A stretch of 64,000 nt of DNA. It comes from Paludibacteraceae bacterium (GTDB taxonomy: Bacteria; Bacteroidota; Bacteroidia; Bacteroidales; Paludibacteraceae). Location: positions 113,933-177,932 of the forward strand of contig JAGCWA010000016.1 of assembly GCA_017962085.1 (NCBI GenBank), written 5' to 3'. Both the position numbers and the translations under genes were made by a program. Shown here piece by piece: positions 35,968-45,547 of the stretch. Positions within the stretch are counted from its first letter, which is position 1; every line of letters starts with the position of its first letter. The notes below the pieces were generated by a model. That model did no database searches, was not told where the DNA came from, and saw nothing but the letters and a program-made list of their open reading frames with translations.

Positions 35968-37098
35968 TCACAGCGTTCCTTTCGTCGAAGGCAACTCATA
36001 CTTATAGATGTCCCGTTTGATGGCCATCTTGATCGAACGGGCCAAAGCCTTGAATATACCCTCGATCTTATGGTGCTCGTTCTCACCCTCCGCCTTGATG
36101 TTGAGGTTCATCCGGGCGGAATCGCTCAACGACTTGAAGAAGTGGAGGAACATCTCCGTAGGCATGTCACCCACATACTCACGCTTGAACTCCGCATCCC
36201 ACACCAGCCAAGGGCGGCCACCGAAGTCCAACGCCACGGAGCAGAGGCAATCGTCCATCGGCAGGCAATAGCCATACCGTTCGATGCCACGCTTGTCGCC
36301 CAGCGCCTTCAGGATCGCCTCACCCAATGCGATGGCGGTATCCTCAATCGTATGATGCTCATCCACATTCAGGTCACCCTTCACCTTCACGGTCAGGTCG
36401 CAGCCCGAGTGCTTGCCGATTTGCTCCAACATATGGTCGAAGAAACCTAAGCCAGAGGATATGTCGCACTTGCCAGTTCCGTCCAAATTGATCTGCACGA
36501 AGATATCAGTCTCCTTGGTGGTGCGCTGCACAGTCGCCACCCGCTCCCCTGCAAAGAGGAACTCGGCGATTTGGTTCCAACCCGTCACCACCTTGGCGCA
36601 GGCCTCCGTCAACTGGGCATCCGCCAGCTCCTTCGTCGCCGACTCGACGGACGGTGCGATCAGAAGGGCACGACAGCCTAAGTTTTTCGCCAGCATCACA
36701 TCCGTCAGACGGTCACCGATCACGTAGGAGTGAGCCATATCGTACGAGCCATCCATGTAGCTGGTCAGCATGGCGGTGCCCGGCTTACGCGTCGGGAGGT
36801 TATCCTCCGGGAAAGATTTATCGATGAATATCTTATCGAACTCTATCTCCTCCCCCTTCAGCGTCTCCAACATCTTGGACTGAACCAAGTCGAAGTTCTT
36901 CTGCGGATAGGCCTCAGTGCCCAAACCGTCCTGGTTCGTCACCATGACCAACTCGAACGAGCAGTTCTTACGGATGAAATACAGATTACGGAGGACACCC
37001 GGCAGGAACGTCATCTGCTCCAAGTTGTCCACTTGATACGTGACAGGCGGCTCCACGATCAACGTGCCATCCCTGTCTATGAAAAGAGCGGTCTTCAT
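35968..37098 (-). CDS. hisB: bifunctional histidinol-phosphatase / imidazoleglycerol-phosphate dehydratase
   Basis: Catalyses steps 6 and 8 of histidine synthesis in one polypeptide, about 376 residues from ATG 37098. N-terminal HAD phosphatase: [19 protein letters not shown] with D8/D10, [18 protein letters not shown], and the zinc-loop and [13 protein letters not shown] motifs. C-terminal dehydratase: [35 protein letters not shown], and [18 protein letters not shown], carrying the manganese histidines and glutamates. No other his gene lies in the window. A degenerate heptamer tract begins right at the stop codon. Confidence 0.96.
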   Translation of the reverse strand: MKTALFIDRDGTLIVEPPVTYQVDNLEQMTFLPGVLRNLYFIRKNCSFELVMVTNQDGLGTEAYPQKNFDLVQSKMLETLKGEEIEFDKIFIDKSFPEDNLPTRKPGTAMLTSYMDGSYDMAHSYVIGDRLTDVMLAKNLGCRALLIAPSVESATKELADAQLTEACAKVVTGWNQIAEFLFAGERVATVQRTTKETDIFVQINLDGTGKCDISSGLGFFDHMLEQIGKHSGCDLTVKVKGDLNVDEHHTIEDTAIALGEAILKALGDKRGIERYGYCLPMDDCLCSVALDFGGRPWLVWDAEFKREYVGDMPTEMFLHFFKSLSDSARMNLNIKAEGENEHHKIEGIFKALARSIKMAIKRDIYKYELPSTKGTL

Positions 37099-37567
37099 TT
37101 CACACAATACACTTTAAATTCCACACATCAGGCCCTTCCGCCCAATGTATCGCAAAAATACAAAAATTCATAGTCACAGCAACCCCAAGGAGGGAAGTTT
37201 CGTCTTAAAACCATAGCGGGGGCATTTACCGCATAAAACATATGGTATTTACTATTTAACTATTTAACCATTTACTATTTACAACTATTGCCAATACGAT
37301 AAATTCGCATCTAACTCCGCAAGCTCTTTTCCCCGTAAGGTTTTCCGTGCCTTAAACCGGAAGATTTAAAGCGGATCCAAAAATCATCATCCTTATCCAG
37401 TCAATAAATCCATGGCGGGAAAATCTTCCGTTAATCTCTGTTAATGGAGAAGGAAAAATAGGATTTTTTCACACAAAAGCATCGCATTAGGAACCAAAAT
37501 TTATTATCTTTGAAAATATGGGTTAGAAATCCAAACATAACATAGTCTATAACACAAAAGCAACATT
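37099..37567. other. intergenic region between divergent hisB and DUF2339 gene
   Basis: About 470 bp with no gene. Contents: the hisB upstream region, a GTAAATA/TTAAATA-type tract (37241-37289), a moderately AT-rich stretch, and a -7 element TATCTTTG (37505-37512) 56 bp before the DUF2339 ATG, without a clear -33 box. Confidence 0.6.
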
Positions 37568-40114
37568 ATGGAGACATTCTTAATTATAGTCGCAATAGTC
37601 ATAGCGGCAGTAGTCATACAATCCAAGCTGGCCGGGTTCAGCATCAAATTCCAACGGATATTGGAGACGGTAGAAGAGAACCGTAAAATGATCAAGAAAC
37701 TGAACGAAACGGTGGCTCAGCTAAAAGCGGGAAGCGCACCTGTAGGGACCAACCGCCCAGAGGACACCGTCAAGGAGAAACCGACAACTCAGACGTCCCC
37801 TGTCACAGAAAAGGTTGAACCGATCAAGAAGCCGGAACCAGTTGAACCAACACCGAAAACCGAAACGGTCGAACAAATCAACGATGTAGAAAAAACCATT
37901 CCACAAAACGTAGAGGTGAAGCCGACGGAGGAGATCAAGCAGACAACTCCTGAGCCAAAGGCCGAGCCTATCACCATGAAGACGGAAGCGCCGAAGAATC
38001 CCGCTTCCACACCTCTCCAACAACCTATCGGAGGAAACAACAAGACGGAGCAACCCATCGCCAAAGCGACAGTCGCCCCTCAATCAAGCATCACAAAGAA
38101 CAAACCGTTCGATTTGAGCAAGCCAATATCTTCTACGACACCGCAGAAGGAAGGAAAGAAGACGAACTACGAGCAATTCATCGGAGAGAACCTCTTCGGA
38201 AAGATTGGTATCCTGATATTCGTCATAGGCATCGGATTCTTTGTGAAATACGCGATAGACAAGAACTGGATCAACGAGACCATGCGGACGGTCTTAGGAT
38301 TCGGCATCGGTGCGGGTTTGTTCGCCATCGGGCACAAACTACGGGAGAAATACCGCACATTCAGTTCCCTGCTTGTGGGAGGATGCTTCGCAGTCTTCTT
38401 CCTGACAGACGTGATCGCCTACCATTACTACGGACTCTACACCCAACCGGTCGCATTCGCCATCCTCTTGGTCACCACACTGCTCATGGTCACACTATCG
38501 ATTCTATACGACCGGCGTGAATTGGCCATCATCGCCCTGATAGGCGGATTCCTGGCTCCCTTCATCGTCAGAGGAAGTGACGGGAATGTGGTAGGTCTTC
38601 TCACCTACATTTTAATATTGAACATAGGCATGTTCGCACTCGCCATGTACAAGAAATGGAGCGAGTTGCCGATCCTAACCTTCGTGGCGACGACAACCAT
38701 CTCGATTCTCCTCGTCGCGAACATATCCGGACATGAGACGACGATGCTTCTCTTTTTCAGCATCTATTACCTCATATTCCAACTGCCGATATATTACATA
38801 CTGAAGTTCCAGAGCACGGAGAAGATGCCGAAAGCACTGATGTCCGCCATCCTATCCAACAACATCACCTATTTCTCGTTAGGCCAGTACCTGCTCTACC
38901 AAATGGATGCGAACCAACTATACGATTGGATAATTCAGCCTAGCGCGTTACTATGCCTGTTCACCGCACTGGTCAACATAGGCATCCACATTTGGATGCG
39001 CAAGGTCGGACATAACTTCCTGAAGGAATACTCTCTTGCGCTGATCATCACGTTCATCACGCTGTTCATACCGATACAATTCGACGGAAAGGTCGTTTTC
39101 CTGACATGGGCGGCGGAGATGGTGCTGTTATACTGGCTGCATGTCCGTTCGAAGATACGCACCTACGAGTTCGGCGCATTAGGCCTTTTGCTGGTGACGA
39201 TCGTCTGCTTCATCCTTTGCCTCATGGATCCGAACTACAACTCGACGATGACGCCAAGGCTCTTCGCGAACCAATATTTCGCGGCTAACATAACCACATC
39301 GATCGCCTACCTCTTGATGGCCCTGTTGATGGAGAAGTACAAGGATATATCCAACCAATCGCAGCTATTGAACTACAAGATATTCAATCCGTTCTTCTAC
39401 ATCGCGGCGGCTCTGACGGCTTACATGTCCACCATCGTAGAACTGCGGGTTTCGATTGAATCAGACGATTTGAGCGTGGCTTCGATCGGACTATTCACAT
39501 CGGCCATGCTCCTGCTGTTATGCTACTGTTTCAAGCGCAGGTTCTCGTACGAAAAACATACGAGTTGCTACGTGACCATGATGAGCTTGGCAATCCTATC
39601 GCTCCCGCTGAGCATATGCTTTGTGGATTTACCCGCCGAAAGCCTAACATTCATCTTTTTGTTGCTAAACGGTATTGTGGGAGCCATTTGCCTATGTCTG
39701 GTCGCCAAGGACTTTTACAAACGTAAACCAGCGGATAAGACATTCACCGTCTACCTCAACGTGCTGGCCATGGTACAGATTGTCACGATGGTATACATCA
39801 TCACCAAGCAAATGGGTTGCGGCAACTTCTCCATCGTCTTCTCGATCACCATGGGCGTGATAGGCTTCATCCAGATGTGCCTTGGCATGAAACTACACAT
39901 GAAAATCATGCGTATCATCAGCCTATGCACCTTTGGCTTAGTGCTCGGCAAGTTGATCGCCGTGGATTTGTGGTCCATGCCTTCGTTGGGCAAGATCATC
40001 ACGTTCGTCCTGCTCGGACTTCTCCTGCTGATACTGTCATTCCTGTACCAAAAGCTGAAGAATGTGCTCTTCCAAGACGAAACCGAGGAGAAAGTGGAGG
40101 ATCAACAAGCATGA
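37568..40114 (+). CDS. DUF2339 family polytopic membrane protein
   Basis: 848 residues. One N-terminal helix (METFLIIVAIVIAAVVIQSK), then a coiled coil (RILETVEENRKMIKKLNETV) and a proline/threonine/glutamate-rich linker (residues 60-195, many KPEPVEPTPKTETV-type units). From about residue 205 roughly twenty transmembrane helices follow, beginning FGKIGILIFVIGIGFFVKYA and AIDKNWINETMRTVLGFGIG, the DUF2339 start motif. Ends in a charged tail. Function is unknown; such proteins may be envelope or glycan-related. Monocistronic, followed by a separate promoter at 40131. Confidence 0.85.
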   Translation: METFLIIVAIVIAAVVIQSKLAGFSIKFQRILETVEENRKMIKKLNETVAQLKAGSAPVGTNRPEDTVKEKPTTQTSPVTEKVEPIKKPEPVEPTPKTETVEQINDVEKTIPQNVEVKPTEEIKQTTPEPKAEPITMKTEAPKNPASTPLQQPIGGNNKTEQPIAKATVAPQSSITKNKPFDLSKPISSTTPQKEGKKTNYEQFIGENLFGKIGILIFVIGIGFFVKYAIDKNWINETMRTVLGFGIGAGLFAIGHKLREKYRTFSSLLVGGCFAVFFLTDVIAYHYYGLYTQPVAFAILLVTTLLMVTLSILYDRRELAIIALIGGFLAPFIVRGSDGNVVGLLTYILILNIGMFALAMYKKWSELPILTFVATTTISILLVANISGHETTMLLFFSIYYLIFQLPIYYILKFQSTEKMPKALMSAILSNNITYFSLGQYLLYQMDANQLYDWIIQPSALLCLFTALVNIGIHIWMRKVGHNFLKEYSLALIITFITLFIPIQFDGKVVFLTWAAEMVLLYWLHVRSKIRTYEFGALGLLLVTIVCFILCLMDPNYNSTMTPRLFANQYFAANITTSIAYLLMALLMEKYKDISNQSQLLNYKIFNPFFYIAAALTAYMSTIVELRVSIESDDLSVASIGLFTSAMLLLLCYCFKRRFSYEKHTSCYVTMMSLAILSLPLSICFVDLPAESLTFIFLLLNGIVGAICLCLVAKDFYKRKPADKTFTVYLNVLAMVQIVTMVYIITKQMGCGNFSIVFSITMGVIGFIQMCLGMKLHMKIMRIISLCTFGLVLGKLIAVDLWSMPSLGKIITFVLLGLLLLILSFLYQKLKNVLFQDETEEKVEDQQA

Positions 40115-40130
40115 TATAGCACATCTTATC

Positions 40131-40161
40131 TTGTCCATTTAAACTCCATTCGTTACCTTTG
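40131..40161 (+). promoter_or_regulatory. Bacteroidota promoter of the lipoprotein-topB unit
   Basis: TTG (40131-40133), 20 bases, TACCTTTG (40154-40161). Both boxes and the spacing fit the consensus. The predicted start is about 6 bases downstream. A perfect AGGAGG (40177-40182) lies 7 bases before the ATG at 40190, unusual for this phylum. Confidence 0.75.
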
Positions 40162-40189
40162 TGGTATGATTTTACAAGGAGGAACAAAA

Positions 40190-40696
40190 ATGAAAAGACT
40201 TTCTCGTGTGCTTATTTCGATAGGGATCGCGGCGACCATGCTTTTGGGATCCTGTACCGATTCTTCCCTCTTCGGAGAGTGGAAATGTTACGATTTCACC
40301 ATAGCGGACACCACCGGCATACCGGCAGAGCTCATCAAGAGCGGTGTCGAATCCGCCAAGAGCACAACCCTCTTCCTCAACGAGGATTCAACCTATCAGG
40401 AAGATTATGTTGTCGAGGACGCTGAAATCATCTCCACCCTGGGCAACTACAGCATCATAGGGGATAGCATCTGCTTCTCGCCCGTCCAAATGGGGGGCAA
40501 GGAGTTGACGGACACCTCCGCCATCGAATACAGATACATCGCCAACGACGAACGGCTCGCAAGCATTACCTTCCCGAAACGATACAAGTACGAATTGAAG
40601 GACAACAAGCTAATGCTCAAGGAAATGATATACAGCGGCGCCTCGAGGAGCAAGACAAATGAGACGACCATGTTCTACGAAAAGACGAGAAAATGA
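40190..40696 (+). CDS. lipoprotein, lipocalin-like
   Basis: 168 residues from ATG 40190 (MKRLSRVLISIGIAATMLLGSC, lipobox C22). I prefer this start over the in-frame ATG at 40166, because 40166 lies at the predicted transcription start and 40190 has an AGGAGG. The mature protein opens FGEWKCYDFTIADTTG and is beta-rich (LFLNEDSTYQEDYVVEDAEI, TLGNYSIIGDSICFSPVQMG), like other lipocalin-type lipoproteins; a related design occurs at 15105. The stop overlaps the topB start (ATGA at 40693), so expression is coupled to topB. Function is unknown. Confidence 0.68.
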   Translation: MKRLSRVLISIGIAATMLLGSCTDSSLFGEWKCYDFTIADTTGIPAELIKSGVESAKSTTLFLNEDSTYQEDYVVEDAEIISTLGNYSIIGDSICFSPVQMGGKELTDTSAIEYRYIANDERLASITFPKRYKYELKDNKLMLKEMIYSGASRSKTNETTMFYEKTRK

Positions 40697-42831
40697 AGGT
40701 TTGCATCGCGGAGAAACCCAGCGTGGCAAGGGATATAGCGGCCGTTTTGGGGGCTACCACCCGCCGAGACGGTTACATTGAAGGGAACGGATACCAGGTC
40801 ACCTGGGTATTCGGCCACCTCTGCACCCTGAAGGAACCCCACGAATACAACCCAGCATGGAAACGGTGGGACATCTATAGCCTGCCGATGATTCCCAAAA
40901 AGTTCGGCATCAAACTCATCAACGACGAGGGCTCCATCAAGCAGTTCCACATCATCGAAGGTCTCATCAAGAACGCGGAGGAGATCATCAACTGCGGGGA
41001 TGCCGGGCAAGAGGGCGAACTCATCCAACGATGGGTGATGCAGATGGCGGGATGCAAATGCCCCGTCAAACGGCTCTGGACCTCCTCCCTGACAGAGGAG
41101 GCGCTCAAGGAGGGCTTCAATAACCTCCACCCTCAATCGGACTACGACAAACTATACGAAGCCGGGGCCATGCGCGCCATAGGCGACTGGCTCCTTGGCA
41201 TGAACGCCACACGCCTCTACACCATGAAGTACGGTGGCAACAAGCAGGTGCTCTCCATCGGAAGGGTGCAGACGCCTACCCTCGCTTTGGTCGTGAAGAG
41301 GCACCTGGAGATCGTCAACTTCAAGCCGGAGCAATACTGGGAGCTGAAGACTGTCTACCGGGACACCACCTTCGCCGCCACAAAGGGCAAATTCACCACG
41401 GAGGAGGAGGGAAGGCAATTCCTCCAAGAGGTGCAAACCAGCGAGTTCACCGTCACCGACGTGACCACTAAGAAGGGGGTGGAATTCGCCCCACGGTTGT
41501 TCGACCTCACTTCGCTCCAAGTGGAGTGCAACAAGAAATATGCCTTCTCCGCCGAGGAGACCCTGAAACTGATCCAATCGCTCTACGAGAAGAAGGTCAC
41601 CACCTACCCTCGTGTGGACAACACCTACCTGAGCGACGACATATACCCTAAGATCCCGAACATCATGCGGGGCATGACAAGGTACGAAGTGCTCACGCAA
41701 AGCGTCCTGGCGAATAAGATACCGAAGACCAAACGTGTGTTCGACAACAGCAAGGTGACCGACCACCACGCCATCATTCCGACGGGCGTCAACCCGACGA
41801 ACCTCACGGCCGACGAATGGAAGGTGTACGACCTCGTGGCGAAACGATTCATCGCCAACTTCTACCCGGACTGCCAGATCTCCACCACCACCGTCATGGG
41901 ACAGGTAGAAAGCATCGAGTTCAAGGCAAACGGTAAGCAGATCCTCTCGCCAGGCTGGCGCGCCATCTACGACAAAGAGAAGAACGAGGAGGCCCCCAAC
42001 GACGAGGAGAAGACACTGCCCGCCTTCACGAAAGGAGAGCATGGTCCGCACACCCCAGACCTGGCGGAGAAATGGACCACCGCCCCGAAACCCTACACGG
42101 AAGCCACCCTGCTCCGCGCCATGGAGACGGCAGGCAAGCAGATGGAGGACGGCGAGCTGCGCGACCTGCTGAAGGAGAACGGTATCGGCAGACCTTCCAC
42201 GCGGGCCAATATCATCGAAACACTCTTCAAACGCAACTACATGCGCAAGGAGAAAAAGAATATCATCGCCACGCAAACCGGCATCGACCTCATCGCAACC
42301 ATCCAGCAAGAGCTACTGAAGTCCGCCGAGCTGACCGGCCAGTGGGAGAAGCGCCTACGTATGATTGAGAAAAGCACCTACGACAGCGCCACCTTCATGA
42401 CGGAGCTGAAGACCATGGTGACGGAGATCGTCCAAAGCGTGAAATACGACAACCAACGCACCATCACCATCGAGGAGAAGAAAGCGGAGGAAGAGAAGAA
42501 AAAAACGTCTAAACCTCGCACCAAGACGGCAAAGAAGGAGAAGACGGAAGAGCCTCAACCTACCACGGAAGCGAAACAGGTACAGGCACCACCACAGCCA
42601 CAGCCTCAACCACAAGCGCAACCACAACCACAACAAACCGCTCCCCTACCCGCCACCATCGTCGGCATGACCTGCCCACTCTGCGGAAAGGGAACGATCG
42701 TCAAGGGAAGAACCGCCTACGGATGCTCCGAATGGAAAGGGGGTTGCCCGCTCCGCCTGCCGATCGAAGTGGACGGGAAAGAACAAAGCACGGAAGAACT
42801 ACTGAACCAATTGAAGAGGCTCAGACAATAA
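40693..42831 (+). CDS. topB: DNA topoisomerase III (type IA)
   Basis: Decatenating type IA topoisomerase, 712 residues. Toprim domain: MKVCIAEKPSVARDIAAVLG with E7, and NCGDAGQEGELI with the acidic D103. The active-site tyrosine is Y305 in VTTYPRVDNTYLSDD. SIGRVQTPTLAL and ENGIGRPSTRANIIETLF are family signatures. The C-terminal tail has a lysine-rich segment, then a proline/glutamine-rich linker (about residues 625-650) and one zinc finger CPLCGKGTIVKGRTAYGC. It ends EELLNQLKRLRQ; a diverged copy of this end is found 1 kb downstream. Confidence 0.95.
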   Translation: MKVCIAEKPSVARDIAAVLGATTRRDGYIEGNGYQVTWVFGHLCTLKEPHEYNPAWKRWDIYSLPMIPKKFGIKLINDEGSIKQFHIIEGLIKNAEEIINCGDAGQEGELIQRWVMQMAGCKCPVKRLWTSSLTEEALKEGFNNLHPQSDYDKLYEAGAMRAIGDWLLGMNATRLYTMKYGGNKQVLSIGRVQTPTLALVVKRHLEIVNFKPEQYWELKTVYRDTTFAATKGKFTTEEEGRQFLQEVQTSEFTVTDVTTKKGVEFAPRLFDLTSLQVECNKKYAFSAEETLKLIQSLYEKKVTTYPRVDNTYLSDDIYPKIPNIMRGMTRYEVLTQSVLANKIPKTKRVFDNSKVTDHHAIIPTGVNPTNLTADEWKVYDLVAKRFIANFYPDCQISTTTVMGQVESIEFKANGKQILSPGWRAIYDKEKNEEAPNDEEKTLPAFTKGEHGPHTPDLAEKWTTAPKPYTEATLLRAMETAGKQMEDGELRDLLKENGIGRPSTRANIIETLFKRNYMRKEKKNIIATQTGIDLIATIQQELLKSAELTGQWEKRLRMIEKSTYDSATFMTELKTMVTEIVQSVKYDNQRTITIEEKKAEEEKKKTSKPRTKTAKKEKTEEPQPTTEAKQVQAPPQPQPQPQAQPQPQQTAPLPATIVGMTCPLCGKGTIVKGRTAYGCSEWKGGCPLRLPIEVDGKEQSTEELLNQLKRLRQ

Positions 42832-42832
42832 A

Positions 42833-42859
42833 AAAGGGGAATCGCAACGACTCCCCTTC
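42833..42859. terminator. terminator after topB
   Basis: Immediately after the topB stop, AAGGGGAATCG ... CGACTCCCCTT forms a stem of about 10 bp around a short loop. It can act for topB, and less clearly for the convergent gene at 42882. Confidence 0.7.
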
Positions 42860-42881
42860 CTCATACCCTCATGGTAAATAA

Positions 42882-43685
42882 TTATGGCACGACCACCTTA
42901 ACCGGCCGTCCGTTTCCAACCTTCACCACATAGACACCCGAATTTAACGACAAAACACCATCACTACCCCTGTAAACTTGTACACCATCCACCGTGTACA
43001 CCGCATACGGGATACCCTCACTCTCCACAAACAAAGAAGAAGGTCCTGTATGGATTTTACCGACATTATCCATGGCAAAAAGGGAAACGCCTGTAGGTAC
43101 ACCATACCACACACTATTTAAAATCGTCACATCCGCATCAGGCATAGGGAATTCTTCATGATACCATACATCAGTGTTTAAGCGGCCTAAAGAATCCAGC
43201 CCACCATACACCGTGCCATTTATACTATTTTCCCTGACAATTTTTTCCGCTTCCTCTAATGATTCATATTCGCCATTCCAACCCGTAGGTTCAAGCAGGA
43301 CTTGGGATATGTCGCATATAGAGCAAGTCGTAATCCAATTAAGATCTGTTCCATTACAAGGTTCCAATGTAAGGCCATTCGACACAATAGTACCAACCTT
43401 AACATCACACTGCACCACATAATAGTTGGAATGCCACTCCTCATCACAGATTTCATCCATAGGGATATACCGAATATCTTCGTATTCATAACGTGGAGTC
43501 CAAGATTGATTGTCTGGGACTTCACCACTATAGATGTACGACACCGTCCGAATCTTCGGCGTTACTTCCACCGAGTCATTTGGAAGATATGGATCACTAC
43601 CATCCTGATTATCATCAGCATACGCACTACTACTTCCCATCAACACCCAAAAAGCAGTAATTAAAAAAGATAAATTGTGTTTCAT
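42882..43685 (-). CDS. secreted protein with T9SS-like C-terminal module, unknown function
   Basis: About 267 residues from ATG 43685 (MKHNLSFLITAFWVLMGSSSAYADD; another ATG lies 6 bp upstream). After an acidic N-terminus the middle is beta-rich with several cysteines (PCNGTDLNWITTCSICD). The last 55 residues resemble a T9SS sorting domain (GIPYAVYTVDGVQVYRGSDG, then GVYVVKVGNGRPVKVVVP). The -7 element TACATTTG lies at 43751-43758 on the minus strand. No family recognised. A decayed duplicate lies at 44004-44405. Confidence 0.6.
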   Translation of the reverse strand: MKHNLSFLITAFWVLMGSSSAYADDNQDGSDPYLPNDSVEVTPKIRTVSYIYSGEVPDNQSWTPRYEYEDIRYIPMDEICDEEWHSNYYVVQCDVKVGTIVSNGLTLEPCNGTDLNWITTCSICDISQVLLEPTGWNGEYESLEEAEKIVRENSINGTVYGGLDSLGRLNTDVWYHEEFPMPDADVTILNSVWYGVPTGVSLFAMDNVGKIHTGPSSLFVESEGIPYAVYTVDGVQVYRGSDGVLSLNSGVYVVKVGNGRPVKVVVP

Positions 43686-43691
43686 AAGCAT

Positions 43692-44003
43692 TAAATTATT
43701 ATTGAACTAAACCTATATAAACAATACTATGATTCTTCCAGAGAACCGAACAAATGTAATAAAAATCCAAGAAAAAAGATGGATATTAAGCCAAAGCCAT
43801 TTTTTCTCAGATGAAAGAGCATCAACCTGCCCCGAAGCAAAGTACGGGACATCTGATAAACCAGTTGAAGAGACTCAAACAATAAAAGAGAGAGGGAAAG
43901 TATCACTACTTCCCCTCTCTCTCTTCACTGTCAGAATCATCAACTTTAAATAAACCAACCTTAAATAAACCAAAACCCATTATCAATAAAAGCTTCTAAA
44001 CTC
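43692..44003. other. gap holding a duplicated topB 3' end and its terminator
   Basis: No intact gene. 43835-43885 encodes KQSTGHLINQLKRLKQ and a stop, aligning with the EQSTEELLNQLKRLRQ end of topB. A terminator-like hairpin of GAGAGAGGG / CCCTCTCTCTC (about 43886-43925) follows, as it does behind topB. Upstream of this the frame has lost recognisable topB sequence. 43926-44003 is AT-rich with nothing seen. Confidence 0.75.
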
Positions 44004-44405
44004 CTACCGAACCAACATCTTGACGGAGGGGCCCATTGCCCTGCTCCATGATGCAAAAGGGGGAAACGGCTCGGCATAATCATTGCATTTACGCCAACAT
44101 TCCACTCTCCGTGAAGAGGGAACAACTCACGACGTCAAACTCGGACCATCCACGGGGATGGAAGGATATAAATACGAGGACCGCCAGCCTACACTGGCTT
44201 TGAAACAGAGTTAGGCAATGCCCAATCTGGAAAGAACGCAACATCAACATCCGGCACTATAAAACATCCTCTGCATACGCATAGCGTACCTTCAGACGAC
44301 CCCAAGACAGAATCAGCAGACCCATCCTGCGGACAAATCTCCGCATATAAGTCACCAACCCCTATTGCAAGGGAGCATGCCATAAAACGAATAACTTTTT
44401 TTCAT
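44004..44405 (-). pseudogene. decayed duplicate of the secreted-protein gene
   Basis: A possible start ATG at 44403-44405 is followed by seven A and a frame that breaks after 17 codons. Removing one A restores MKKVIRFMACSLAIGVGDLY plus AEICPQDGSADSVL, a signal-peptide-like start comparable with the neighbour at 42882. This frame stops at 44189. The last bases (44004-44060) in another frame read WSRAMGPSVKMLVR and a stop, matching the KVGNGRPVKVVVP end of the intact gene. Most of the middle is gone. It keeps an upstream promoter-like element (44489-44517). Confidence 0.65.
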
Positions 44406-44752
44406 ACGCTTAAATTGTCCTATATATTGTTATCCTAAATGTCTATACTAAATTGTCCTATATATAATTTGCGCACAAACTCCACTTGCAAAGTTAACAA
44501 AAAATAAATTAAACAAAAGAAAATTCAGATTTTTTTTGAATAAAAATTTATAAAAATACAATTACGAGCTACGGTTCCTTCCTGTAGAGGAGGCAGAAGG
44601 CTACTATTCCTCGGCCCAAAAGGCGCACAGAGTTTGCCGCGAAATTATCCATCAGCAATAATAGCAAATCGTAAATCGTCAAATAGTAGATGTCGCATTA
44701 TACGAATACGGCAAATGAAACCGTCGTAAGGCACATCGCTGAAATCGCATGC
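44406..44752. other. AT-rich gap with a promoter-like element, direct repeat and heptamer tract
   Basis: No gene is seen. It contains two copies of AAATTGTCCTATATAT (about 44412-44427 and 44452-44467) and a minus-strand promoter TTTG (44514-44517), 17 bases, TAACTTTG (44489-44496) facing the pseudogene. An AT-rich stretch and GTAAATC-type repeats (about 44660-44690) follow. Confidence 0.6.
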
Positions 44753-44786
44753 AAAAAAAATCGGGACCCCCATAGGAGATCCCGAC
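44753..44786 (-). terminator. terminator of the 44806 barrel gene
   Basis: Minus strand TCGGGATCTCC ... GGGGGTCCCGA stem followed by eight T (44753-44760), 20 bases after the stop codon. Confidence 0.85.
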
Positions 44787-44805
44787 TCTATATTGTTCAA
44801 AAGCC

Positions 44806-45468
44806 TTATGGAAGTCTCAATCCGAAGCAAGCGGAGAAGGAACGACCCTTATAGGCAGGTTGTCTCACATTCGCATTCATGTTCGTACAACCGATTTCCG
44901 CATTCAATTTCAGCACCATGAAGTCATAGATGAACCGGATACCGCCACACAAACCGAAATCGAAGCGGTTCAAACGTGGGTTATCTCCTCCATAAGTGTT
45001 ATATTCAACTGTACTAAAACCATTTTCCTGTTCGTACAATTCGGAAGACTGGGAGTATTTACCCGCAATACCATAGCCGAAATATGGACCTCCCAAGACC
45101 TGCATACCAGCCTTGCGCGAGAAAGTAATGTTGAAAGCGAACTCCAATGGAGCCTCAATGGACATCGCCGTCACGTCATAGTCCCACACATACGCATCGT
45201 AAGCGGTATAAGTAAACTCCTTACTCTCGAACGTCAACGATGGACAGAAGGAAGTCCATGCGTAGAACAACGGGATATCGGCACCGACACCTGCGCGGAA
45301 CAACGGCTTATATTGAGCCGATTTCTCGCTGATGGTACTATACGTCACACCACCATCGATGATGAAATGGTTCCCGTCAAACGGAGAGAACTGCTTATAA
45401 GGACTAATCTGAGCACTTGCTCCGAACGCACATAATGCGGTAATTACCACCGCGAAAATCTTCTTCAT
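44806..45468 (-). CDS. outer-membrane beta-barrel protein (PorT-like family)
   Basis: 220 residues, signal peptide MKKIFAVVITALCAFGASAQ with Q21 as probable first mature residue. The mature part is an eight-stranded-type small barrel with alternating aromatic and polar residues, glycine turns (GVTYSTISEKSAQYKPLFRA; GGPYFGYGIAGKYSQSSELY) and a final CFGLRLP-type strand, as in outer_membrane_beta_barrel_2/PorT-like proteins. Function unknown. Monocistronic, with a strong terminator. Confidence 0.75.
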   Translation of the reverse strand: MKKIFAVVITALCAFGASAQISPYKQFSPFDGNHFIIDGGVTYSTISEKSAQYKPLFRAGVGADIPLFYAWTSFCPSLTFESKEFTYTAYDAYVWDYDVTAMSIEAPLEFAFNITFSRKAGMQVLGGPYFGYGIAGKYSQSSELYEQENGFSTVEYNTYGGDNPRLNRFDFGLCGGIRFIYDFMVLKLNAEIGCTNMNANVRQPAYKGRSFSACFGLRLP

Positions 45469-45547
45469 ATTGAACCGTACACTAAAATCGTTAACAAATG
45501 ACGGGTGCGAATTTAGTTAATTTTTATAAAAAACAAATCACTTTCGC

